DNA from: Kribbella voronezhensis
GTDB lineage: Bacteria; Actinomycetota; Actinomycetes; Propionibacteriales; Kribbellaceae
DNA: 64,000 nt
Assembly (NCBI RefSeq): GCF_004365175.1
Contig: NZ_SOCE01000003.1
Location: 310,001-374,000 of the forward strand
Reading direction: 5' to 3'
Numbering within the stretch: the first letter of the stretch is position 1; each line of letters opens with the position of its first letter. Below are positions 49,982-58,361 of this stretch, piece after piece. The position numbers and the translations under genes were made by a program. Below the pieces are notes generated by a model. That model was given only the letters and a program-made list of their open reading frames with translations, ran no database searches and had not been told where the DNA came from.

Positions 49982-51262
49982 ATGGCAGTGACCAGACGGA
50001 GGTTCCTGGGCCTCGGCGCGGGAGGTGTGGCGGCCGCTGCCGGACTGACCGGATGCGGCTCGCGCAGCTCGCTCGGCGGCCGCGACGAGCTGAGCATGTG
50101 GTGCTGGACCGGCTCGGTGAACGACTCCCTGATCGCCACCGCGGAGAAGGGGATCGCCGGCACGGACAAGAAGCTCGCGATGACCCGGATCGGTGGCGAC
50201 TACAAGACCAAGGTGCTGACCTCGCTGGCCGGCAAGTCGCTGGTGCCGGACATCATCGGGATCAACGACGACGTCGCCACCTACTTCCCGAACGCCGACC
50301 AGTTCCACGACCTGCGCGACCTCGGTGCCGACAAGGTCGAGGCCGACTACCTGCCGTGGAAGTGGAAGCTCGGCATCACGCCCGAGAACAAGATGATGGC
50401 CTTCCCGATGGACACCGGCCCGACCGCGCTGTTCTACCGGCGCGACGTGTTCGAGAAGGCCGGCGTACCGACCGAGCCCGCGGACGTGGCCGCGGCGGCC
50501 CCGGACTGGGACAGCTACATCCAGCTCGGCAAGAAGGTGAAGGCGGCGGTGCCGGGCTCGGCCATCACCGACAACATCACCTCGATCTTCAGCTACGCCC
50601 TGGCGCAGATGCCCAAGCGCTACATGACCGCGGAAGGCCAGTACATCGGCGACGGCGACCACATCCGCAAGGCCTGGGACCTGGCGGTCCGGGTCGTCAA
50701 GGAAGGGCTGTCGGCCAACGCCCAGTCGGGCAGTACCGACGCCAACGCCGTTGTCACCAACGGCCGGCTGGTCGCCTTCATCGGTGCGGTCTGGTGGGCC
50801 CAGCTCGGCCCGAAGAACGCGGCGCCGAAGACGAAGGGCCTGTGGCGGGTCACCCCGTCGCCCGGTGGTCCCGGCAACCGCGGCGGTTCCTTCCTCGGAA
50901 TCACCAAGTACTGCAAGGATCCCGAGGCGGCCTTCGCCTTCATCACCTGGCTGGAGTCGGCCAAGAACCAGGCCCAGTCGTTCCTCGACCCGGTGCTCTT
51001 CCCGTCCACGCCGGCCAGCTACACCGACTCCCGGCTGACCGGGCCCGACCCGTTCTTCGGTGGCCAGCGGATCGTCGACGTCTTCGCCGACTCCGCGAAG
51101 AAGTATCCCGGCGCCTATTTCAGCCCGTACGACACGATCATCGGTACGCCGTTGTCGGCCGAACTGGTCAATGTCGAGATCGGCAGCAAGTCGTCCGACC
51201 AGGCCTGGAAGGACGCACAGCGCCAGATCAACCGCGAACTCACCCGGGCGGGGGCGATCTGA
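49982..51262 (+). CDS. Sugar ABC transporter substrate-binding lipoprotein
   Basis: A 426-aa extracellular solute-binding protein (family 1). The signal peptide has a twin-arginine motif TRRRFLG and a lipobox TGCG, so it is probably Tat-exported and lipid-anchored. The mature body has MWCWTG and the conserved FPMDTGPTALFYRRDVFEKAG of the sugar binders. ATG 49982 follows AGGTGAGG. It is first of an operon with two permeases and a fusion oxidoreductase; no ATPase is encoded, so a shared MsiK-like ATPase is likely. Confidence 0.93.
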   Translation: MAVTRRRFLGLGAGGVAAAAGLTGCGSRSSLGGRDELSMWCWTGSVNDSLIATAEKGIAGTDKKLAMTRIGGDYKTKVLTSLAGKSLVPDIIGINDDVATYFPNADQFHDLRDLGADKVEADYLPWKWKLGITPENKMMAFPMDTGPTALFYRRDVFEKAGVPTEPADVAAAAPDWDSYIQLGKKVKAAVPGSAITDNITSIFSYALAQMPKRYMTAEGQYIGDGDHIRKAWDLAVRVVKEGLSANAQSGSTDANAVVTNGRLVAFIGAVWWAQLGPKNAAPKTKGLWRVTPSPGGPGNRGGSFLGITKYCKDPEAAFAFITWLESAKNQAQSFLDPVLFPSTPASYTDSRLTGPDPFFGGQRIVDVFADSAKKYPGAYFSPYDTIIGTPLSAELVNVEIGSKSSDQAWKDAQRQINRELTRAGAI

Positions 51263-51263
51263 G

Positions 51264-52322
51264 ATGGCCGTCAGTGAAACGGTCCGTGGACCGGCCGCGA
51301 ATGTGAGCGCGAACAGTCCCGACGGGCCACCGAACCGGTTCCGGCAGGCGATACCGCAGTACGCCGCCGTCTCGCCGTTCTTCATCCTGTTCGCGATCTT
51401 CGGCGCCTTCCCGGTGTTGTTCTCGATCTGGTTGTCGTTCCATTCCTGGGACGGGATCGGCACGATGAAATGGGTCGGGATCGAGCAGTACAGCTACCTG
51501 CTCACCGACCCGAGTTTCTGGAAGTCGATCACCAACACCCTGATCATCTGGGTGATCTCGACCGTGCCGATGCTGGCGCTGGCGCTGGTGATCGCGAACG
51601 CGCTGCACAACGCGACCCGGTTCCGCACCTTCTACCGGATCGCCTACTTCATCCCGAACATCACCTCGGTGGTCGCCGTCACGATGGTGTTCGGGTCGAT
51701 CTTCAGCAACAACTTCGGCCTGCTGAACGCGTTCCTGCAGTCGATCGGGCTGGACAAGATCGAGTGGCTCAGTCAGCCGTGGGGGATCAAGATCGCGATC
51801 GCCAGCATCGTCGCCTGGCGGTGGACCGGCTACAACGCGATCATCTTCCTGGCCGGCCTGCAGGCGATCTCCTCCGACATCTACGAGGCGGCGCGAGTCG
51901 ACGGCGCCTCGCCGCGGCAGATGTTCTGGCGGATCACGGTGCCGTTGCTGCGGCCGGTGATCCTGTTCACCGCGGTCACCTCGACGATCGGCGGGCTGCA
52001 GATCTTCACCGAGTCGCAGGTGCTGTTCGGCAGCAGCGGCGCGATCGGCGGTCCCGGTGACGGCGGCCTGACGATCGTGTCCTACCTGTACGACAGCGCC
52101 TTCGGGAAGAACCAGTTCGGCTACGGCGCCGCGATCGGCTGGGCGCTGTTCATCCTGATCGTGTTGTTCTCGGTGATCAACTGGCGATTGATCGGCGGCA
52201 ACGACGACGAGCGGCTGACCAGTCGTGCCGCCCGCCGGGTGCAGCGCAGGATCGCCGCCGAGAGAGCCGCTACGGGGAAGGCCGATGCCGACGCGGGGAA
52301 GGAGCACGCCGATGCGCACTGA
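51264..52322 (+). CDS. ABC transporter permease (MalF-like)
   Basis: A 352-aa inner-membrane permease. Six helices flank the cytoplasmic EAA loop EAARVDGASPRQMFWRITVP (about residues 211-230), which couples to the ATPase. A 35-residue hydrophilic N-terminus and a charged C-terminal tail (RRVQRRIAAERAATGK) are extra. It starts 1 bp after the binding protein gene and overlaps the second permease by 11 bp. Confidence 0.93.
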   Translation: MAVSETVRGPAANVSANSPDGPPNRFRQAIPQYAAVSPFFILFAIFGAFPVLFSIWLSFHSWDGIGTMKWVGIEQYSYLLTDPSFWKSITNTLIIWVISTVPMLALALVIANALHNATRFRTFYRIAYFIPNITSVVAVTMVFGSIFSNNFGLLNAFLQSIGLDKIEWLSQPWGIKIAIASIVAWRWTGYNAIIFLAGLQAISSDIYEAARVDGASPRQMFWRITVPLLRPVILFTAVTSTIGGLQIFTESQVLFGSSGAIGGPGDGGLTIVSYLYDSAFGKNQFGYGAAIGWALFILIVLFSVINWRLIGGNDDERLTSRAARRVQRRIAAERAATGKADADAGKEHADAH

Positions 52323-53139
52323 ACGAGTCCGGACCGTCGTCGGTCACGCCGTCTTGATGCTCGGGGTGGTCGTCTCGATCTTCCCGTTCTATTGGATGCT
52401 GGTGATGGCCTCGAACACCACGCCGGACATCTTCGCCTACCCACCGAAGCTGGTGATCGGCTCGCACCTGTTCGAGAACATGGGCCACGTGCTGGACAAC
52501 ATCGACTTCTTCGGCGCGATGCTGCTCACGCTGGTCGCCTCGCTCGGGGTCACCGTGCTGGTGCTGTTCTTCGACTCGCTGGCGGCGTTCGCGTTCGCGA
52601 AGTACGAGTTCCCCGGCCGCGACCTGCTCTTCGGGTTGCTGTTGGCAACCTTCATGATCCCGACCCAGCTCGCCTTGGTGCCGCAGTTCGTGACGCTGGC
52701 GGAGTTCGGCTGGATCGGGTCGCTGAAGGCACTGATCATCCCCGGCGCCGCGAACGCGTTCGGCATCTTCTGGATGCGCCAGTACGCCAAGGGCGCGATT
52801 CCCGACGAACTGATCTCCGCCGCCAAGGTCGACGGCGCCGGCTTCTTCCGCCAGTACCTGACGGTCGGCCTGCCCGTACTGCGGCCCGGCCTGGCGTTCC
52901 TGGGGATCTTCACCTTCATCAATGTCTGGAACGACTACCTGTGGCCGTTGATCGTGATGACGGACCCGAACAAGCTCACCCTGCAGGTCGCCCTGCAGCA
53001 GCTGAACGGTGTGTACGGCACCGACTACAGCATGGTGATGGCGGGCGCGCTGATGAGCGTGATTCCCTTGATCGGTGTCTTCATCATCGGCGGCCGCCAC
53101 TTCATCGCCGACATCGCCGCCGGCGCCATGAAGTTCTGA
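52312..53139 (+). CDS. ABC transporter permease (MalG-like)
   Basis: A 275-aa inner-membrane permease with about six helices and the EAA-type loop ISAAKVDGAGFFRQYLTVGL (about residues 172-191). ATG 52312 lies inside the end of the first permease gene. With the MalF-like permease it forms the transmembrane channel of the same importer. Confidence 0.93.
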   Translation: MRTERVRTVVGHAVLMLGVVVSIFPFYWMLVMASNTTPDIFAYPPKLVIGSHLFENMGHVLDNIDFFGAMLLTLVASLGVTVLVLFFDSLAAFAFAKYEFPGRDLLFGLLLATFMIPTQLALVPQFVTLAEFGWIGSLKALIIPGAANAFGIFWMRQYAKGAIPDELISAAKVDGAGFFRQYLTVGLPVLRPGLAFLGIFTFINVWNDYLWPLIVMTDPNKLTLQVALQQLNGVYGTDYSMVMAGALMSVIPLIGVFIIGGRHFIADIAAGAMKF

Positions 53140-53176
53140 TACCTGATGTTCCGACTCTGCTTCCGAGAGGAATCTT

Positions 53177-55162
53177 TTGCCTTCCACCAAGCTCCGCTGG
53201 GGAATCCTCGGCACCGGCAACATCGCGTCCCGTTTCGCCAGTCAGGTGCCCTCGTCGGCCACCAACGAGGTGGTCGCGGTCGGCAGCCGTAGTACGGAAT
53301 CGGCCAACGCCTTCGCCGACAAGTACGGCATCGCGAACCGGCACGCGTCGTACGACGATCTGCTGGCCGACGAGTCCGTCGACGCGGTCTACATCGCCAC
53401 CCCGCACCCGCTGCACCCGCAGTGGGCGATCAAGGCCGCCGAAGCCGGCAAGCACGTGCTGTGCGAGAAGCCGCTGGCGATCAACCGCGCCTGGGCCGCG
53501 GCGATGATCGAGGCCGCGGTGCGCAACGACGTCTTCCTGATGGAGGCGTACATGTACCGCTGCCTGCCGCAGACCAAGCTGGTCGCCCAGTTGATCCGCG
53601 ACGGCGCGATCGGCGAGGTCCACCAGATCCAGGCGTCGTTCGCGTTCCAGGCGTCGTTCAACGCCGAGAGCCGGATCTTCGCCAACGACCTGGCCGGCGG
53701 CGGCATCCTCGACGTCGGCGGCTACCCGGTGTCCTACGCGCGCCTGATCGCCGGCGCGGCCACCGGAGCGCCGTACGCCGATCCGGCCGCGGTGACCGCG
53801 GTCGGTCAGGTCGGCGAGACCGGGGTGGACGAATGGGCCGTCGCGACCCTGTTCTTCGACTCGGGGCTGACCGCCCAGGTGAGTACGGGCGTCCGCCTGA
53901 ACGACGAGAACCGGGTGCGTGTGCTCGGCAGCGAGGGGTACCTCGTGGTCGAGGACCCGTGGTTCGGCGGCGACGGCAAGCCGACCCACGTCACTGTGCA
54001 CAAGGTGGGGGAGGAGCCGCGCGACATCGCCGCGGACCCGGCCTTCATCTACCAGGCCGAGGCCGAGGCGGTCGCCGAGGCGATCGACGCGCGGCAGGCG
54101 CCGGAGATGAGCTGGGCGGACACGCTCGGGAATCTCCAGGTGCTGGACTCCTGGCGGAAGGCGATCGGGCAGCAGTACGACTCGGAGCGGGACGACGTGA
54201 TCATCCCGACCGCGACGGGTCGCCCGCTGGCCCGGCGTACGGACGCACCGATGACGTACGGCGAGGTACCTGGCCTGGCGAAGCAGGTCTCGCGGCTCGT
54301 GATGGGCGTGGACAACCAGGAGACCCTGCCGCACGCGGCCGCGATGTTCGACGACTTCGTCGAGCGGGGCGGGACGACGTTCGACACGGCGTACATCTAC
54401 GGCGGTGGGCGCGGCGAGAAGCTGCTCGGGCAGTGGATGACGTCGCGCGGCAACCGCGACGAGGTCGTTGTCATCGGCAAGGGTGCGCACACGCCGAACT
54501 GCGATCCCGAGTCGCTCACGCGGCAGCTCGGCGAGAGCCTGGAGCGGTTGCAGACCGATCACGTCGATCTGTACCTGATGCACCGCGACAACGAGGAGAT
54601 CCCGGTCGGGGAGTTCGTCGACGTGATGGACTCCCACTTCCGGGCCGGCCGGATCCGGGCGTACGGCGGATCCAACTGGTCGCTGGAGCGGTTCGACGAG
54701 GCCAACGAGTACGCCGCGACGCACGGGAAGCAGCCGTTGACGCTGCTGAGCAACCACCTCAGCCTGGCGCGGGCGTACGACGTACCCTGGGCCGGTTGCC
54801 GGCATGTCAGTGACGACGAGTCGCAGGCGTGGCTCCGGGAGCGGCAGGTCGCGTTGTTCCCGTGGTCGAGTCAGGCGCGCGGGTTCTTCACCGGCCGGGC
54901 GAAGCCGGAGGACCGCTCCGACGAGGAACTGGTTCGCTGCTTCTACTCGGACGAGAACTTCGAGCGGCTGCGGCGGGCGCGCGAACTGGCGTCCGAGCAT
55001 GGTGTCGAGCCGACGGCGATCGCGCTGGCCTGGCTGCTGCACCAGCCGTACCCGGTGTTCCCGCTGATCGGGCCGCGGCAGATCTCGGAGACCCGGACGT
55101 CGATGCCGGGACTGTCGGTGACGCTGTCGGCCGACGAAGTGGCGTGGCTTACACAGGCGTAG
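53177..55162 (+). CDS. Gfo/Idh/MocA dehydrogenase - aldo/keto reductase fusion
   Basis: A 661-aa two-domain protein. Residues 1-330 are a Gfo/Idh/MocA oxidoreductase (WGILGTGNIA, then CEKPLAI at about residue 97 and GGGILDVGGY). Residues 355-660 are an aldo/keto reductase: TFDTAYIYGGG carries Asp and Tyr, VVVIGKGAH carries Lys and DLYLMHRD carries His of the catalytic tetrad. TTG 53177 follows GAGAGGAATCTT. It lies 37 bp after the ABC permease genes, so it probably acts on the imported sugar. Oxidation and reduction of one intermediate by the two halves is conceivable. Confidence 0.93.
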   Translation: MPSTKLRWGILGTGNIASRFASQVPSSATNEVVAVGSRSTESANAFADKYGIANRHASYDDLLADESVDAVYIATPHPLHPQWAIKAAEAGKHVLCEKPLAINRAWAAAMIEAAVRNDVFLMEAYMYRCLPQTKLVAQLIRDGAIGEVHQIQASFAFQASFNAESRIFANDLAGGGILDVGGYPVSYARLIAGAATGAPYADPAAVTAVGQVGETGVDEWAVATLFFDSGLTAQVSTGVRLNDENRVRVLGSEGYLVVEDPWFGGDGKPTHVTVHKVGEEPRDIAADPAFIYQAEAEAVAEAIDARQAPEMSWADTLGNLQVLDSWRKAIGQQYDSERDDVIIPTATGRPLARRTDAPMTYGEVPGLAKQVSRLVMGVDNQETLPHAAAMFDDFVERGGTTFDTAYIYGGGRGEKLLGQWMTSRGNRDEVVVIGKGAHTPNCDPESLTRQLGESLERLQTDHVDLYLMHRDNEEIPVGEFVDVMDSHFRAGRIRAYGGSNWSLERFDEANEYAATHGKQPLTLLSNHLSLARAYDVPWAGCRHVSDDESQAWLRERQVALFPWSSQARGFFTGRAKPEDRSDEELVRCFYSDENFERLRRARELASEHGVEPTAIALAWLLHQPYPVFPLIGPRQISETRTSMPGLSVTLSADEVAWLTQA

Positions 55163-55179
55163 TCCACGATCGGACCGAA

Positions 55180-55209
55180 TTGGTGGAGGCTCAGACCGCT
55201 GTGTAACAT
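55180..55209 (+). promoter_or_regulatory. Promoter of rpmB
   Basis: A -35 TTGGTG (55180-55185) and a -10 TAACAT (55204-55209) with an 18-bp spacer, 36 bp before the rpmB start. Good vegetative match. Confidence 0.55.
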
Positions 55210-55245
55210 GGTCTGTCGGTGTCTCGACCCTAAACACGGAGAATC

Positions 55246-55467
55246 ATGTCTAAGAAGTGCGATGTTTGTGACAAGAAGCCGACGTTCGGCAACAGTGTTG
55301 CGCGGCTGGGTAAGGGCGCGATGATCCGTCGGGTCAAGAAGCGCACGGCGCGTCGGTTCGACCCGAACATCCAGACCATCCGGGCGACCATCAAGGGAAC
55401 CCCCACCAAGCTCAAGGTCTGCACGTCCTGCATCAAGGCAGGCAAGGTCCAGCGCGTCGTCGGCTAG
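55246..55467 (+). CDS. rpmB: 50S ribosomal protein L28, zinc-ribbon (C+) form
   Basis: A 73-aa ribosomal protein. The zinc ribbon has two Cys pairs: CDVCDK at residues 5-10 and CTSC near residue 60. The C-terminal IKAGKVQRVV is typical. The C+ form implies zinc-sufficient conditions; a zinc-free paralogue, if present, lies elsewhere. CACGGAGAATC precedes the ATG. It has its own promoter and terminator, so it is monocistronic. Confidence 0.95.
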   Translation: MSKKCDVCDKKPTFGNSVARLGKGAMIRRVKKRTARRFDPNIQTIRATIKGTPTKLKVCTSCIKAGKVQRVVG

Positions 55468-55513
55468 GACCGTCTGCCCCCGATCGGGGCACAACTCCGT
55501 GTAGGGCCTGACC

Positions 55514-55540
55514 AGGCGCCCGGGAACCTCCCGGGCGCCT
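55514..55540 (+). terminator. Terminator after rpmB
   Basis: AGGCGCCCGGGA (55514-55525) and TCCCGGGCGCCT (55529-55540) are 12-bp perfect arms with a 3-nt loop, followed by CGTCGCGTTT. It also lies at the 3' end of the converging methyltransferase gene. Confidence 0.75.
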
Positions 55541-55560
55541 CGTCGCGTTTGCCGTTGGCG

Positions 55561-56562
55561 CTAAGGGTATTTGGCGATGACGGTGATTTCCTGGCGGTTG
55601 TGGTGGAGTTGGCGGGCGTGGAGTACGTCGTACTGTTTGCTGAGGACGTCGATGCCGCGGTGGGCCGCGTCGAGGGGGTTCTTGCCGCCACCTTTGAGGG
55701 TGACGATCGCGAGGGCGCCGCGGCGTAGGTGCGGTACGGCGTCGAGCATGACCCGGGCGCTCATGACCTGCTCCATGCGCATGTCGTTCACGACGACGTC
55801 GAAGCGGACGCGGTTGTGCCGGAAGAATTCTCCGGCGGTCGTCGCGATGTGGTGCACCCGCCGATCGGCCGTCACGCGGGGATCGAGAGCACCGGGGTCG
55901 ACCGACCACATCTCCTGGCCGTGCTGGCGCAGAATGCGCGTCCAGCCGCCCGGACTCGCGCCGAGGTCGAGCCCCTTCCCGCCGGCCGGCAGGTCGAGCC
56001 CGAAGGTCTGGATCGCCTCTTCGAGCTTGAACTCCGACCGCGACACCCGCTCGTCCGACCGAGCCAGCCGCATCCGCCCACCCGGCCAGTCCGACAGGCT
56101 GTACTCGAGCCGGTTCCGCCCGAAGAGCACCGTCTTGGCGGAGACGAAGCACGACACCACCACGTCCTGCCCGGCCCGGCTCACCGCGATCCCGCGGTCG
56201 CCCAGGGCAGCTTCGAGCAGGTGGTAGTACGACCCGCCGCTCCCGGCGCCATCGGTCCATGTCTGCACCGCCAGCGCCTGCGGATGCTTCGGCAGACCCT
56301 CCAGCACCAGCTCCGCCAACTCGTGCGGCTCGGGCACCTCGTCCGGCTTGAAGCTCGCCAGCTCCACCGTCAGATGCCGGACGAAGATGATCCGCCCGGT
56401 GTCACACGCCGCAGCCAGGTCCTCGATCGCCGGTGCGTTCTCGACGATGCGGCCCAGATCCGCGCTGACCCGCTCGATCCGGACCCGGGGCCCGAACTCC
56501 GCCCGGATCTCCCGAACGGCCAACTCATAGCTGTCGGTCGCCACCGAGAACAAGATCTCCAC
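55561..56562 (-). CDS. FtsJ-type SAM-dependent methyltransferase (RlmM-like)
   Basis: A 333-aa protein. The N-terminal half resembles a THUMP-like RNA-binding region; the C-terminal half is an RrmJ/FtsJ methyltransferase. Visible are SRSEFKLEEA (catalytic Lys), GLDLGASPGGWTRIL (motif I), VVVNDMR (Asp) and VTLKGGGK (Lys). It is likely a 2'-O-methyltransferase of rRNA, with 23S rRNA position C2498 the known RlmM target. GTG 56562 is the start; it is divergent from the DAK2 gene. Confidence 0.85.
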   Translation of the reverse strand: MEILFSVATDSYELAVREIRAEFGPRVRIERVSADLGRIVENAPAIEDLAAACDTGRIIFVRHLTVELASFKPDEVPEPHELAELVLEGLPKHPQALAVQTWTDGAGSGGSYYHLLEAALGDRGIAVSRAGQDVVVSCFVSAKTVLFGRNRLEYSLSDWPGGRMRLARSDERVSRSEFKLEEAIQTFGLDLPAGGKGLDLGASPGGWTRILRQHGQEMWSVDPGALDPRVTADRRVHHIATTAGEFFRHNRVRFDVVVNDMRMEQVMSARVMLDAVPHLRRGALAIVTLKGGGKNPLDAAHRGIDVLSKQYDVLHARQLHHNRQEITVIAKYP

Positions 56563-56642
56563 ACCCCACCCTAAGCCGCCCAGCCCGTCCGCTCCGGACG
56601 TGGAGCGCCGGGCGCGACGCGGGACCGGTTAGCCTTCCGGGC

Positions 56643-58361
56643 GTGGGAGAGCTGACGGTTGGGGTACTGCGGAGCTGGGCTCGCGTTGCGTTGACGGAGC
56701 TGCGGCGGGCTCGGGCGGAGATCGACGAGCTCAACGTGTACCCGGTGCCGGACGGTGACACCGGGACGAATCTGTACCTGACCTGGGAAGCCGCGTGCGA
56801 CGCGCTGCCCGACGGTGAGCTGACCTTCGCGGAGGCGGTCCAGGCGTTCGGCCGGGGCGCTCTGCTGGGCGCTCGTGGTAACTCGGGAGTGATCACCTCG
56901 CAGCTCGTCCGCGCCTGCGGTCTGCGCCTCGCGGAGAACCTGCCGCGCGACCAGGAGGCCGACGCCGGCTCCGTCCTCGCCGATCCGCGGATGAGCGAGG
57001 CGGCGGCGCTCGCGAACGCGCTCGCGTTCGCGGCAGACGCGGCGTACGGCGCGGTCGCGCAGCCGGTCGAGGGCACGATGCTCACCGTCGCCCGGAAGGC
57101 CGCCGACGGCGCGCTCGCCGCCGCCAATGAGGGGAAGACGCTGGCCGAGGTCTGCCTGGCCGCTGTCGCCGGAGCGCGGCTGGCGCTGACGAAGACCACA
57201 GAACAGTTGGACGTACTACGGCGAGCCGGCGTGGTGGACGCGGGCGGCGCCGGGCTCGTGGTGATCCTCGGCGCGATGGAGTCGGTGCTGTCGGGCCGGC
57301 CGCCTGGCCAGAGCACCGGGGTTCCCCGCAGGGTGACCGGCACGGGCTCCGGTGCGGCCGAAGCGGACCAAGTCGGAGGGCCCTCGACTGCGGGGTCGGT
57401 CGGCGGGGAGGTGGGCGCGCTGGGGAGCGCGGACGGGCCGGCGTACGAGGTGGGTGGCGACGGGCCGGCGTACGAGGTGATGTATTTGCTGGATGCCGCG
57501 GATGAGCGGATCGGCGACTTTCGGCGGGCGCTCGCGGGGCTGGGGGACTCGGTGGTGGTGGTCGGTGGGGACGAGTTGTGGAACGTGCACGTTCATACCG
57601 ACGACGTGGGAGCGGCGATCGAGCAGGGGATCGCGATCGGCCGGCCGCACCGGATCCGGGTGACGCACTTCGCCGACGTCGCTCCGCACGCCCCGATCGC
57701 CAGCCGCGCGGTGATCGCCGTGGCCGCCGGAGACGGACTGGCGAAGTTGTTCGTGGAGGCGGGGGCGGTGGTGGTGAAGGGCGGCCCGGGAAGGCGCTGC
57801 TCGACCGGTGAACTGCTGACCGCGATCGAGCAGTCGGGCGCCCCGGAGATCGTCATCCTCCCCAACGACAAGGACTCCATCGCCGTCGCCGAGGCCGCCG
57901 CCACCGCGGCTCGCCAGAACGGCATCCGAGTGGCAGTGATCCGGACCCGCGCGCAGGTCCAGGGGCTGGCCGCGATCGCCGTACACGATGACGACCTCAG
58001 CTTCGACGACGCCGTCGTACAGCTGTCCGCGGCGGCCGGCCAGACCCGGCACGGAGCGGTGACGATCGCGGTGAAGGACGCCTGGACGATGGCCGGCACC
58101 TGCCGGATCGGCGACGCGCTGGGCGTGGTGGACGGCGATTTCGCCTTGATCACCGAGGATCTCGTCGCGGCCGCGACCGGCGTGGCCGACCGGCTGCTCG
58201 GTGGCGGCGGTGAGCTGATGACCGTGGTCCGCGGCGCGAACGCGAGCCCCGACCTGGTCGACGCGCTGGTGCGGCACGTGCGCCGGAACCGCAAAGATGT
58301 CGATGTCGTGGTGTACGACGGTGGTCAGGAGAGGTACCCGTTGCTGATCGGGGTGGAATGA
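56643..58361 (+). CDS. DAK2 / fatty-acid-kinase-like protein (FakA-like)
   Basis: A 572-aa protein. The DAK2 domain has the ATP/Mg motif PVPDGDTGTNL (about residues 34-44), GARGNSGVITSQ and the late DAGGAGLVVIL. A low-complexity linker (about 215-285) contains a repeated GPAYEV. The C-terminal part (VVVVGGDELWNVHVHTDD) is a FakA-type middle/C-terminal domain. In Gram-positives FakA phosphorylates fatty acids bound to FakB; the same gene precedes recG widely. GTG 56643 is the start, and its stop overlaps the recG start by 4 bp. Confidence 0.92.
   Translation: MGELTVGVLRSWARVALTELRRARAEIDELNVYPVPDGDTGTNLYLTWEAACDALPDGELTFAEAVQAFGRGALLGARGNSGVITSQLVRACGLRLAENLPRDQEADAGSVLADPRMSEAAALANALAFAADAAYGAVAQPVEGTMLTVARKAADGALAAANEGKTLAEVCLAAVAGARLALTKTTEQLDVLRRAGVVDAGGAGLVVILGAMESVLSGRPPGQSTGVPRRVTGTGSGAAEADQVGGPSTAGSVGGEVGALGSADGPAYEVGGDGPAYEVMYLLDAADERIGDFRRALAGLGDSVVVVGGDELWNVHVHTDDVGAAIEQGIAIGRPHRIRVTHFADVAPHAPIASRAVIAVAAGDGLAKLFVEAGAVVVKGGPGRRCSTGELLTAIEQSGAPEIVILPNDKDSIAVAEAAATAARQNGIRVAVIRTRAQVQGLAAIAVHDDDLSFDDAVVQLSAAAGQTRHGAVTIAVKDAWTMAGTCRIGDALGVVDGDFALITEDLVAAATGVADRLLGGGGELMTVVRGANASPDLVDALVRHVRRNRKDVDVVVYDGGQERYPLLIGVE

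Noticed and set aside
53102..55237. 711-codon frame antisense to the oxidoreductase fusion
   Set aside because: The sense frame has complete catalytic motifs; the antisense one has none.
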